Shown in pieces: positions 1 to 6,822 of a stretch of DNA of 15,697 bases. Location: positions 1 to 15,697 of the forward strand of contig JAEOTJ010000319.1 in the NCBI GenBank assembly GCA_016839905.1, written 5' to 3'. The notes under the pieces were generated by a model. That model was not told the DNA's origin. It saw nothing but the letters and a program-made list of their open reading frames with translations, and ran no database searches. Source of the DNA: Promethearchaeota archaeon (GTDB lineage: Archaea; Asgardarchaeota; Lokiarchaeia; Sigynarchaeales; SOKP01). Positions within the stretch are counted from its first letter, which is position 1; every line of letters begins with the position of its first letter. Both the position numbers and the translations under genes were made by a program.

Positions 1-7
1 AATAGTA

Positions 8-541
8 TTACGTCGTTTGGTCCAAGAGAATCCAACTTTTTTTAAAATCTTGAATAAATTCTTCTTGCTTTTCTGGATCTGCCTTAGGAAACGCGTATCT
101 CGGACGCTGAAGCGAAAAACCTAATGAGTGAAGGAGTTTTTGAGCTGCTCGCACTGAAAATGAGATGTCAAATTTAATACGGATGTGTTTCGCAACGGAC
201 TTCCCTTCCCAGTTGCTAAAATCGTAGCCAAACTCACGGGGATGCGTCATTATATCCGCTTTTAGCTCTCCCTTTTGATCATCTGAAAGTCTCGAGGGTC
301 GTCCTGGAGGTGATCCCGGAGCGATGGCTTCTAATCCTCCTTCATTAAACACCTTTACCCATGTTTGAACGGTATTCCTAGATTTCTTTATTAATTCTGC
401 GACTTTAGTACAATTTTCGAGCTCAATCATTAGATAAAGCGCTTGATATCGCTCTTTCAGCTTAGGCTTCCTTTCCTTCTTGTACAGCTCGACCAGATCA
501 TCGTGATCGGGTGAGCTCCTTGTTATGTGAAGTTTTTTCAT
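8..541 (-). CDS. IS630-family transposase, N-terminal DNA-binding frame (ORF A)
   Basis: This 177-residue product is the DNA-binding half of an IS630/Tc1-type transposase. Residues ~46-75 form a helix-turn-helix (TKVAELIKKSRNTVQTW), followed by the linker GRPSRLSDDQ (81-90), a winged-helix-like stretch (~95-142) and the family-typical RPRYAFPKADPEKQ (146-159). No catalytic DDE domain is in this frame, which stops at 8-10. Seven codons after a run of seven A (plus-strand T7 at 37-43) the frame ends, while the -1 frame stays open to the window edge and reads KLDSLGPNDVIL, the type of sequence found just before the first catalytic Asp in this family. The gene therefore looks like ORF A of a two-frame transposase joined by -1 frameshifting, although a disabling indel is possible. 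Base composition differs from its neighbours, consistent with mobility. Family assignment is strong; the frameshift reading is moderate. Confidence 0.85.
   Translation of the reverse strand: MKKLHITRSSPDHDDLVELYKKERKPKLKERYQALYLMIELENCTKVAELIKKSRNTVQTWVKVFNEGGLEAIAPGSPPGRPSRLSDDQKGELKADIMTHPREFGYDFSNWEGKSVAKHIRIKFDISFSVRAAQKLLHSLGFSLQRPRYAFPKADPEKQEEFIQDFKKSWILLDQTT
36..47 (-). promoter_or_regulatory. Candidate -1 frameshift slippery site in the transposase gene
   Basis: On the minus strand the sequence is TTTTAAAAAAAG. The zero-frame codons are TTT AAA AAA AGT. Re-reading one A moves translation into the -1 frame, which has no stop up to the window edge and resembles the start of the IS630 DDE domain. 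Ribosomal slippage or polymerase slippage on A7 could both do this. The rest of the second frame is outside the window. Confidence 0.5.
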
Positions 542-798
542 ATATTTAAGAGCAGAAAAAAGCTTCTTGAATGGGTGTAATATCCAGGTGATATGAGAGG
601 AGACAGCGAGAGGATGCCAAATTATTTATTTCGCCATAAATAGTTTACTTTTTAAATAAAAATTTAACTAATTGAAAATGTATTAAAAACTTAAAGCTTA
701 ATTAATTATATAAAATATTATTAATAAAAAAAATAAAAATTAAGTTAATATAAATTTTTTATTCTTTAAGGAGATTAACCAAAAATAGGTGTATATGA

Positions 799-1065
799 TT
801 GGCAAAGAAGGAACTTTTCATTAAACGTGTATATGAAATCGTCAATGAACTAAAAATCCCACTCATCGATGAAAGAGTTTATGACAAGGTAAGTTTCAAT
901 GTTGGATCTGCAATCGCACATGTTATTTTTAAATTTGAAGAAGATGAGTCAGTAATTCGGGGATTTTTAGGATTGGCTGAATATTTTCATACAGTAGTGA
1001 TTAAGCAGAAGGATATGTTCTTCATTCCTCACGGCTCAATTCTCTTTAAATTACTAAGTGTGTAA
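799..1065 (+). CDS. Small protein of unknown function (88 aa)
   Basis: I do not recognise this protein. It starts at TTG 799; an in-frame TGA at 796-798 rules out any longer start and there is no good internal ATG. The only Shine-Dalgarno-like sequence, AAGGAG at 768-773, is about 25 nt upstream, too far to serve this TTG. A 9-codon micro-frame beginning at ATG 795 overlaps the start. The product is mixed hydrophobic and charged, with no cysteine, no signal peptide and no clear membrane segment; residues ~30-80 (FNVGSAIAHVIFKFEEDE onward) look like a small alpha/beta domain. A T9 run at 1075-1083 lies 10 nt after the stop and would suit termination. It lies alone between the insertion sequence and a convergent phosphoribosyltransferase. 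Codon use resembles the host genes. It is probably real; no function can be assigned. Confidence 0.55.
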   Translation: MAKKELFIKRVYEIVNELKIPLIDERVYDKVSFNVGSAIAHVIFKFEEDESVIRGFLGLAEYFHTVVIKQKDMFFIPHGSILFKLLSV

Positions 1066-1074
1066 TTTATATAA

Positions 1075-1083
1075 TTTTTTTTT
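1075..1083 (+). terminator. Oligo-T terminator after the small unknown gene
   Basis: A run of nine T begins about 10 nt past the stop at 1065, followed by further T-rich sequence to 1096. Archaeal RNA polymerase terminates on such runs without needing a hairpin. It lies between two convergent genes. Confidence 0.45.
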
Positions 1084-1133
1084 ACTTTTCTTTTTTAAAA
1101 AGCTTGATATCAGAGGATCTATAATCAATATCT

Positions 1134-1835
1134 TTATTTTATATAAAATTTTGATTTTTTTAATATTTCTACTACTTCTGATTCAGGGACATCATACCAA
1201 TTTTTATAAGCATCAGCCACTGCAAATCGCCATACATCTCTAATATTAGGACAAAAAATGACCTCAATATCTTTCTCAATTCTTTCTATAGTATGTAATG
1301 GGGCTGTGGGCACGGTAATAATGATTTTTTTTGGTTTGTATTTTCTTACCATTTGGATTGCTGCTAGCATTGTAAAGCCAGATGCTAAACCGTCATCCAT
1401 CATGAAGATATATTTATCCTGAATATTTTTTTTATAAATATTTCCGATATCAGATGGCTTGTTGTAAAATTCTAATCTTTCCTTGATTTCTCTCTTGGTT
1501 ATATCTATTGAATCATTTACATCTTTTTCCGTTAAATTTAAGCGAGATAATAGGGATTTATTTATCAAAATGGTGCCATCTGTAGTTACAGAACCGAAGC
1601 CAGCTTCTTTATTAAATGGAACTTTTATTTTGCGTACGATTATGAGATCATATTTAAGATTTAAAGAATTACAAAAACCTTCTGTTATAGGAACGCCACC
1701 ATTTGGAATAGCAAAACAGAAGAATTCATTAGGGTTCTCCTTAATTAGTTGATGGAAGCTCTCATCTTCCTTACTTATAAAATCTGATAATATTTCACCG
1801 GCTTTAAATCTAGATTCATATCTTATAAATGTCAT
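1134..1835 (-). CDS. Phosphoribosyltransferase-family protein
   Basis: A type I phosphoribosyltransferase fold protein (233 aa), which would bind PRPP and exchange pyrophosphate for a base or other nucleophile. The PRPP-binding loop is FMMDDGLASGFTML at ~144-157, with the two consecutive acidic residues and the small-residue turn typical of the family. Upstream are the substrate-side elements FAIPNGGVPI (41-50) and DLIIVRKIKVPFNKEAGFG (63-81), the arrangement of the stand-alone phosphoribosyltransferases that carry a V-R-K-I-x-x-P-x-N-x-E segment rather than of a named purine or pyrimidine enzyme. Substrate is unknown. I chose ATG 1835; a TTG two codons upstream (1841) is also in frame. The gene is divergent from the HEAT-repeat gene across about 160 bp and convergent with the small unknown gene, so it is probably transcribed alone. 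Family is confident; substrate is not. Confidence 0.85.
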   Translation of the reverse strand: MTFIRYESRFKAGEILSDFISKEDESFHQLIKENPNEFFCFAIPNGGVPITEGFCNSLNLKYDLIIVRKIKVPFNKEAGFGSVTTDGTILINKSLLSRLNLTEKDVNDSIDITKREIKERLEFYNKPSDIGNIYKKNIQDKYIFMMDDGLASGFTMLAAIQMVRKYKPKKIIITVPTAPLHTIERIEKDIEVIFCPNIRDVWRFAVADAYKNWYDVPESEVVEILKKSKFYIK

Positions 1836-1912
1836 TATCAAAACTTTTTAATAAAGAAATAATCTTAAGCTTTATTCTTTTTATCTTTAAAAGTCAAAAA
1901 TAATTGCAAAAG

Positions 1913-1956
1913 TTAAATATTTAAACTCAAACTCTATTATGTTTATATTTCTATAT
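1913..1956. promoter_or_regulatory. Divergent promoter region between phosphoribosyltransferase and HEAT-repeat genes
   Basis: The divergent gap (1836-1994) contains a perfect 12-bp palindrome TTAAATATTTAA at 1913-1924 and TATA-like boxes TTTATATTT at 1942-1950 and TATATAA near 1952-1958. The latter pair are placed about 25-30 bp before a plausible transcription start for the plus-strand gene; AGGGAT at 1981-1986 could be its ribosome site. The palindrome could serve as the TATA element for the minus-strand gene. All this is pattern-based in very AT-rich DNA. Confidence 0.3.
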
Positions 1957-1994
1957 AATCTAGTTAAAATCAACTTGTTTAGGGATTAATTTAT

Positions 1995-3659
1995 TTGAGT
2001 CTTGACGATATTTTATTTGAAAAAATAGATAAAATGGATAGAGAACAAGCCATTGAAATTCTTTTCTCAGTCCTTTTAACTGCAGAAGAATGGGAAAGGC
2101 GTTCTCAAGTTATTGATAGGTTAATTCAACTAAAAGATCAAGAGCACTTTAAAGAAATAAAAAGCATGTATTTAAATGAATCCCATTCAGAAGCTAAAGT
2201 GAAATTAATACAACTATTATCGAATTGTTATAAAAGAGAGGGAATAGACCTCCTTAAGACACAATATAAAAGCGAAAAAGATGGAAAAGTAAGAAAAAAG
2301 ATAATTGAATTAATTGGAGGAAAAAATCAGCTGGATTCAATACAATTTTTTATTGAAGCTTTGGGTGATTCAAATATTAAAATAAAAAAACTATCGATAA
2401 AAAATCTGGGCCAATTAGTCGCTAAAGAGGCTTTAAATTCATTAATAGAAATATTACAGTATGGTAATGTTGAGATTTATGATGATTTGATAAATTCTAT
2501 TGTAAAAATAGGAAAAAAGGATAATAATATCAGCCCAATTATTGAATACCTTAATAAAGGAAATATATATATAAAACGAGCCATTCCAGTTATTTTAGGA
2601 AAGATTGGAAATAAAAATGCTATAGAGGAACTAGCTAAAGCACTTAAAGATGAAGATTTAACGGTTAAAACAAATTCTATAAAAGCACTTGAAAAATTAA
2701 TAGGTTCTGATGAAATTAAATACATAATAGAAGCTTTGGATGAAAACGAAATAGATGTAAGAAAAGTTGCGATAAAAATATTAGGTTCAATTGGTAATAA
2801 GAATGAGATTAATCTATTATTAAATTTGCTAAGAGATAAAAATGATGTAATAAGAAACAATGCTGTAAAAGCACTTTATAAGATTTATACTAAAATAAAA
2901 GCATACAATAAATTATATGATGTATTAAAAGGAAAAAATGTTAATGCAAGAAAAGAAGTTATAAAACTATTAGGTATGTTAGGGGATACAAAAGCTATCA
3001 GTTATTTAATTAATTCATTAAAAAGTAGAGTTACGAGCATAAGAAGAGAAGCATTTAAGGCAATACTAAAGATATCTAATGATCAAGTAAATGAATTAGT
3101 TCTCAATGGATTAAGCGATGAATCCTGGCAAACGCGGAAATTTTGCGTTAAAATTATAGGTAAAATAGGAGATCCTAATACAATTAATGTCCTCATTAAA
3201 ATGTTAGAAGATGATAATAGTAAGATCAGGAATGAAGCCATAGTTGCACTATCTCGATTTGATGATCAAAAAGTTATAGAAATGGCAAAGAATTATACAA
3301 AGCATTCAAATTGGAAGGTCAGAAGGGCCGCAGTTAAGTTATTAATTACAATTGGTAAAGAAGAATCCTTAGAAGCTCTTATCACATTTATTAAAGATGA
3401 GGATGTTTTCATTAAGAGTTGGGTAGCAATGGCTCTCGGAAAATATAAAAATCTCAGTAATATCGAACCCTTTCTCATATTATTAAAAGAAAATGATAAT
3501 AAGATTCGAATTGCAGCTGTTAAAGCCTTGGCAGAAATTAAGGATGATAATGCAATTAAACCCCTAAGTAATTTATTAGGAGTCGATGATTGGGATCTTA
3601 GACAAACAGTTGAGAATGCATTGAATCAAATTAATCCTAAGTGGATGGATTATTTATAA
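1995..3659 (+). CDS. HEAT-repeat (PBS-lyase-like) solenoid protein
   Basis: A 554-residue protein made almost entirely of ~31-residue helical repeats of the HEAT_2/PBS-lyase type. The recurring core is of the form I-x-x-L-x-x-x-L-x-D-x-(D/N)-x-x-(I/V)-R-x-x-A-(I/V)-x-A-L-x-x-I-G, for example around residues 205-235 (GNKNAIEELAKALKDED), 262-295 and 515-545. Roughly 15 units can be counted and none carries a catalytic motif. Such solenoids act as protein-binding scaffolds; in cyanobacteria related proteins are bilin lyases, but nothing here suggests a bilin role. No signal peptide or membrane segment is seen, so it is probably cytosolic. The start is TTG 1995 with a weak AGGGAT upstream; the next in-frame Met is residue 14. 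It is monocistronic by layout: a divergent gene upstream and about 235 bp with a T8 run downstream. The partner is unknown. Confidence 0.85.
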   Translation: MSLDDILFEKIDKMDREQAIEILFSVLLTAEEWERRSQVIDRLIQLKDQEHFKEIKSMYLNESHSEAKVKLIQLLSNCYKREGIDLLKTQYKSEKDGKVRKKIIELIGGKNQLDSIQFFIEALGDSNIKIKKLSIKNLGQLVAKEALNSLIEILQYGNVEIYDDLINSIVKIGKKDNNISPIIEYLNKGNIYIKRAIPVILGKIGNKNAIEELAKALKDEDLTVKTNSIKALEKLIGSDEIKYIIEALDENEIDVRKVAIKILGSIGNKNEINLLLNLLRDKNDVIRNNAVKALYKIYTKIKAYNKLYDVLKGKNVNARKEVIKLLGMLGDTKAISYLINSLKSRVTSIRREAFKAILKISNDQVNELVLNGLSDESWQTRKFCVKIIGKIGDPNTINVLIKMLEDDNSKIRNEAIVALSRFDDQKVIEMAKNYTKHSNWKVRRAAVKLLITIGKEESLEALITFIKDEDVFIKSWVAMALGKYKNLSNIEPFLILLKENDNKIRIAAVKALAEIKDDNAIKPLSNLLGVDDWDLRQTVENALNQINPKWMDYL

Positions 3660-3756
3660 TGTGAATTAAATATAAAATTTATTCAAAAATAATTAAGGAG
3701 ACTTAATTTTAAAATCATGATTTAAAAAAAAGAAAGAAAGATTCTTTATCTTTTAG

Positions 3757-3793
3757 TTTTAACTAATTTCATTCTTTTTTTTACTAGTTAAAA
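3757..3793 (+). terminator. Putative terminator after the HEAT-repeat gene
   Basis: Arms TTTTAACTA (3757-3765) and TAGTTAAAA (3785-3793) are perfectly complementary over 9 bp and enclose a T-rich loop that includes T8 at 3775-3782. The T-run alone would suffice for archaeal termination. The rest of the 235-bp gap (3660-3894) is AT-rich and holds no other gene I can support. A 12-bp palindrome ATTATTAATAAT at 3827-3838 may be part of the promoter of the next cluster. Confidence 0.35.
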
Positions 3794-3894
3794 TTGAATA
3801 AATAATGTATATTTATTATTTCAGAAATTATTAATAATATTTACTACTATTAAAATTATAAAATTATGTGTGTTCATTTTTTAAAGTGTTTAAA

Positions 3895-4449
3895 ATGGAG
3901 AAGCAAGATTCTAAAGGTAAACTCATTAAAGAAATTTTCCCTTCAGAAATCATCTCCATTATTGGAGCTCTTCTTGCAGGAATAGTCCTCTCATTTTTAA
4001 TCCTACCTTTTAGAAGTTTTCTTATTTTAATATTAATGGTTCCAGCGTTACTTTCTCTAAGAGGGGATATAAGTGGTCCCTTCATAGCAAGAACTACACG
4101 AGATTTAATTATAGGCGACTTTTCTAAGAGGTCTTGGGCTGAGAATGTATTGGCTACAATTATACTTTCTATAATTACTGCTTTCATTATTGGTATCTTT
4201 ACAATTATTCTAAATTATGTTTTATTTAAGATCTTTTTACTTCCATTAGGGATAATCATTTTAATTCCAATAATTACAATGTTACTGACTTTATCATTCT
4301 CTATTCCTACTTCAACAGGATTAAACATCATTGCTTTTAGAAAGGGAAAAGATCCTAATAATATTGTAAATCCCATAATGACTTGTCTTGATGATTTATT
4401 TACAGTTCTTTTTTTTTTTTTAACCATAATGCTTTTAGGAGTGCCATAA
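3895..4449 (+). CDS. MgtE/SLC41-like divalent cation transporter, first half
   Basis: A 184-residue integral membrane protein with five predicted helices, equivalent to the membrane domain of MgtE/SLC41 Mg2+ transporters without the cytosolic N and CBS domains of bacterial MgtE. Family marks are PALLSLRGDISG at 50-61 and GKDPNNIVNPIMT at 151-163 followed by Asp166/Asp167, the region that in MgtE lines the ion path near its essential TM5 Asp. I chose ATG 3895; in-frame GTG codons at 3868 and 3886 would add nine or three residues. The stop codon is immediately followed by the ATG of a second half-transporter, so the two are translationally linked and probably form a pseudo-dimer. A T13 run at 4409-4421 within the last helix is notable: the frame depends on its exact length. 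Mg2+ is the likely substrate by family; Co2+ or another divalent ion is possible. Confidence 0.8.
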   Translation: MEKQDSKGKLIKEIFPSEIISIIGALLAGIVLSFLILPFRSFLILILMVPALLSLRGDISGPFIARTTRDLIIGDFSKRSWAENVLATIILSIITAFIIGIFTIILNYVLFKIFLLPLGIIILIPIITMLLTLSFSIPTSTGLNIIAFRKGKDPNNIVNPIMTCLDDLFTVLFFFLTIMLLGVP

Positions 4450-5001
4450 ATGAAATATTTTACCAAGATTTTCAAGGAATCAATCGTAATTGTTATCATA
4501 TCATCATTAATGGGACTTCTATCAGGAACATTATTATCATTTAATGAAGATATATTGTATTCCATTCCTATCATACTCATGATACTTCCAGCGTTAAATT
4601 CTTTAATAGGTGATATCTCAACGATTCTAATTTCAAGATTAACAACTCATCTTTATATTGGTACTATTGCCCCGAAAATCCAAAAATCTGATAGATTAAA
4701 AGAAGATTTTATTGGATTACTTGCCACAATTATATTAAGCTTAATCTTTTTAATTGTTTTTGGGTATGTCATTGGGACTATTACTGGAATTCGGATAATA
4801 AATCCTTTTTTAATTATTTTCGCCATAACAATAACAGTTTTGCTAATATTTATTATAATGTTTATCTTATTATTTATCAGTGCAATTTTTATATTTAAAA
4901 GAGGAAAGGATCCAAATAATTTCTTAATTCCTTTTGTAACTTCATTTGTAGACTTTCTAACTCCCTTCCTCCTAATTATCTTTATAATAATATTTATATA
5001 G
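4450..5001 (+). CDS. MgtE/SLC41-like divalent cation transporter, second half
   Basis: A 183-residue, five-helix membrane protein paralogous to the preceding gene. It repeats both family marks in the same order: PALNSLIGDIS at 47-57 and KRGKDPNNFLIPFVTSFVD at 150-168. Its ATG abuts the preceding TAA with no gap, which implies one mRNA and coupled translation, and suggests a heterodimeric pore in place of the homodimer used by bacterial MgtE. Like its partner it lacks the MgtE N-domain and CBS pair that sense Mg2+ in bacteria, so gating would have to come from elsewhere, plausibly the PhoU/TrkA_C protein encoded 36 nt downstream. The final ~13 residues are nearly all Ile, Leu and Phe and the protein ends inside the last helix without a cytosolic tail. 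Family confidence is high; ion identity is inferred. Confidence 0.8.
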   Translation: MKYFTKIFKESIVIVIISSLMGLLSGTLLSFNEDILYSIPIILMILPALNSLIGDISTILISRLTTHLYIGTIAPKIQKSDRLKEDFIGLLATIILSLIFLIVFGYVIGTITGIRIINPFLIIFAITITVLLIFIIMFILLFISAIFIFKRGKDPNNFLIPFVTSFVDFLTPFLLIIFIIIFI

Positions 5002-5037
5002 AATTGTAATATTAAAAAAATGAGTGAGACAAACTAA

Positions 5038-6273
5038 ATGACCGAGAAAAAAAAGAAATTTAAATATAAACCTTTATCCTTAAAAGATATTTTAAGGGAA
5101 ATGAAGCAAAAAATAGATTTAATGATTGATCTTGCGTATAGCGCTATTAAGTTTGGAAGTAAAGAAATCGCAGATGAAGCGTATAAAATTGAGCAAAGAA
5201 TTCATGAACTTACTTTTCTATTGAATTTTCAAATTATTCAAACACACGCTGGGGGCTTTAAAGAAGCAAAAAAACTTGAGCCTATTGTTGTAATGGGGTA
5301 TTCTATCGATAAAATTTCAGATGCTTTATCAGATATTGCTAGAGTAGTTTATCTGAACACTAATATTTCTCAATTTACACAATTATTGTGGGATTTTGTA
5401 CCAGAACCTATTGTTAAAATTAAAGTGAATGAAGGTTGTGAATTAATAGGACAATATAGAAAAGAAATTCATTTTAGATCCATACATGGTGTTGATTTAA
5501 TCGCTATAAGGAGAGAAAATAATTGGTTATTTGATATTGAAGAGAAGGTAGTATTGAATGATACTTTAATCGTTAAAGGCGAAAAAAAGCCAATAATGGA
5601 GCTGAAGCAAAAATGCCTTGATTCAGAACCTTTTACATTTGAAATAGAGGGGAAAAAGAAATTTGATCTTAAAAATCCTAAAATAATGGATAAAATCTCG
5701 GAAATTAAAAAAACTTACATCATAATTACAGATGTCTCAGAGACAATGATTGAGCTTGCTTTAGCAGCTTTATTTTTTAATAGTTATGAAGTGGCTGAGG
5801 ATGTTTTAGAGATGGAAGAATTATTAGATGGTTTAAACATTGCATTTGAAAAAGACCTTTTAGATTTAGCCCATTTAATAGACTCACCTAGAGATTTAAC
5901 AGGGTTAATGAGAATCGTATTTTCATGTGAATTAATCGCTGATGCTGCGGCTAATATTGCAGAAAACATCGTGAGGGGTTTTAAACCACATAATATTCTT
6001 CAGAAAGCAATATCCGAAACATCAGAAATCGTCGTACGAGATACACTCTCTGATGATTCTTATTTTAAAGAAAAAACATATAGCGAATTACAAGATCACC
6101 GTTATAAAAGAGGGTTTCATATTATTGCTTTGAAAAGAGAAGATAGATGGATTTATAGTTTCAAACCAGATTTTACTTTTATCCAAGATGATTTACTTAT
6201 TGGTTTAGGACCTGTAGAAACAGTAGATGAATGGAGAAAGTGCGTCAATCCAAAAAAATTTAAAGGAGAATAG
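5038..6273 (+). CDS. Duplicated PhoU-TrkA_C (RCK_C) regulatory protein of the MgtE-like pair
   Basis: A soluble 411-residue protein consisting of two copies of a helical PhoU-like domain followed by a TrkA_C/RCK_C domain. Copy one: PhoU-like ~15-110, TrkA_C ~122-183 (EPIVKIKVNEGCELIG then VDLIAIRRENNWLFD). Copy two: PhoU-like ~215-318, TrkA_C ~325-392 (ISETSEIVVRDTLSDDSYF then FHIIALKREDRWIYSFKP). RCK_C domains bind small ligands and gate ion transport in TrkA, KtrA and MthK systems; PhoU domains are helical bundles that control transporters. There is no membrane segment and no NAD-binding RCK_N domain. Its position 36 nt behind two tandem MgtE halves, with two copies matching two transporter halves, supports a gating or sensing subunit. 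Databases often label such proteins as potassium-channel family; I would avoid that name because no pore is present. Confidence 0.8.
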   Translation: MTEKKKKFKYKPLSLKDILREMKQKIDLMIDLAYSAIKFGSKEIADEAYKIEQRIHELTFLLNFQIIQTHAGGFKEAKKLEPIVVMGYSIDKISDALSDIARVVYLNTNISQFTQLLWDFVPEPIVKIKVNEGCELIGQYRKEIHFRSIHGVDLIAIRRENNWLFDIEEKVVLNDTLIVKGEKKPIMELKQKCLDSEPFTFEIEGKKKFDLKNPKIMDKISEIKKTYIIITDVSETMIELALAALFFNSYEVAEDVLEMEELLDGLNIAFEKDLLDLAHLIDSPRDLTGLMRIVFSCELIADAAANIAENIVRGFKPHNILQKAISETSEIVVRDTLSDDSYFKEKTYSELQDHRYKRGFHIIALKREDRWIYSFKPDFTFIQDDLLIGLGPVETVDEWRKCVNPKKFKGE

Positions 6274-6289
6274 GGTATAAGCAAAATTC

Positions 6290-6770
6290 AGTGATGGTAA
6301 ATCGATAAAAGAACTTTAAACAGGATTAAAGCAATTGGAGTCGTGATCACCAAAAATTATAGCCCATCAGTGAGATCCAAATCTTCCTAAGACTAATAAT
6401 ATGACGGAGGGATTTCACAAGAAATACGAGTATTATAGGGCGTTTAAAAAGCAGATTATAACAGAAGAGGGGGCTCAACGAGTACTCGATTATCGCGTGT
6501 TCGGACATAACTTTAGGCAATTTCCCGAGTATATTCACCAATATAAGATCAAATATAAGAGCTGTAGGCGATTAGTACGAAATTCAAGGGGGGATAAAAT
6601 TCTTCAAGGGCAAGGAAGCCACTTTAGATCTATGTTCAAGAAGTTAGATACTTATTTTGGAAATTATAAAGAAATATAGCTTGAATACTTCGCAATTAAA
6701 AAAGAATGAAGGGTAGCGAAAGATTTAAACGCAATCACTGACATTTATAACCACCCGAATAATATTTATA
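6290..6770 (+). pseudogene. Decayed DDE transposase, C-terminal remnant
   Basis: An open stretch 6374-6679 reads DPNLPKTNNMTEGFHKKYEY at its start, a pattern like the (P-x-T-N-N-x-x-E-x-F/L-H) catalytic-Glu region of several DDE transposase families. The longest ATG frame inside it is 6401-6679 (92 aa), rich in Arg, Lys and Tyr. The same frame is broken upstream by TGA at 6371 and 6344 and TAA at 6317, and downstream by TAG at 6677 and TGA at 6707, after which it runs open again with VAKDLNAITDIYNH to a stop at 6769. No D-containing upstream catalytic segments are present. This looks like the tail of an old insertion sequence carrying several disabling mutations. The family is not identifiable by eye, and a genuine small gene at 6401 cannot be excluded. 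Confidence 0.45.
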
Positions 6771-6822
6771 AGGTGAAATTAAAATAAGTAAAGAAACTGA
6801 GAAAAAAAGATTTAACGAAACC

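Larger units (their letters stand above)
1..620 (-). mobile_element. Edge of an IS630-family insertion sequence (partial)
   Basis: The first ~620 bases hold the 5' end of an IS630-type transposase gene and its upstream flank, and are visibly richer in G and C than the AT-rich DNA from ~620 onward. The distal half of the element lies left of the window, so the terminal inverted repeats and TA target duplication cannot be confirmed. The right boundary is a guess from the composition change. A short direct repeat GAGAGGA occurs at 595-601 and 608-614 between the gene start and the apparent boundary and could be part of the element end. Confidence 0.55.

Noticed and set aside
542..798. tRNA or small RNA gene between the insertion sequence and the small unknown gene
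   Set aside because: No cloverleaf or stable stem could be found; the stretch from 620 on is almost pure AT.
2477..2860. 127-codon minus-strand frame within the HEAT-repeat gene
   Set aside because: Mirror frame of AT-rich helical repeats; the plus strand carries a clear repeat family throughout.
1995..3659. Repetitive character of the HEAT gene as a DNA repeat or CRISPR-like array
   Set aside because: The period is at protein level (~31 residues) with diverged codons; no nucleotide repeat-spacer structure.
3864..4580. Two minus-strand frames (107 and 121 aa) opposite the MgtE halves
   Set aside because: Shadows of the hydrophobic transporter genes, which have family motifs on the plus strand.
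5038..6273. Annotation as a potassium channel
   Set aside because: No membrane helices or selectivity filter; only PhoU-like and TrkA_C regulatory domains.
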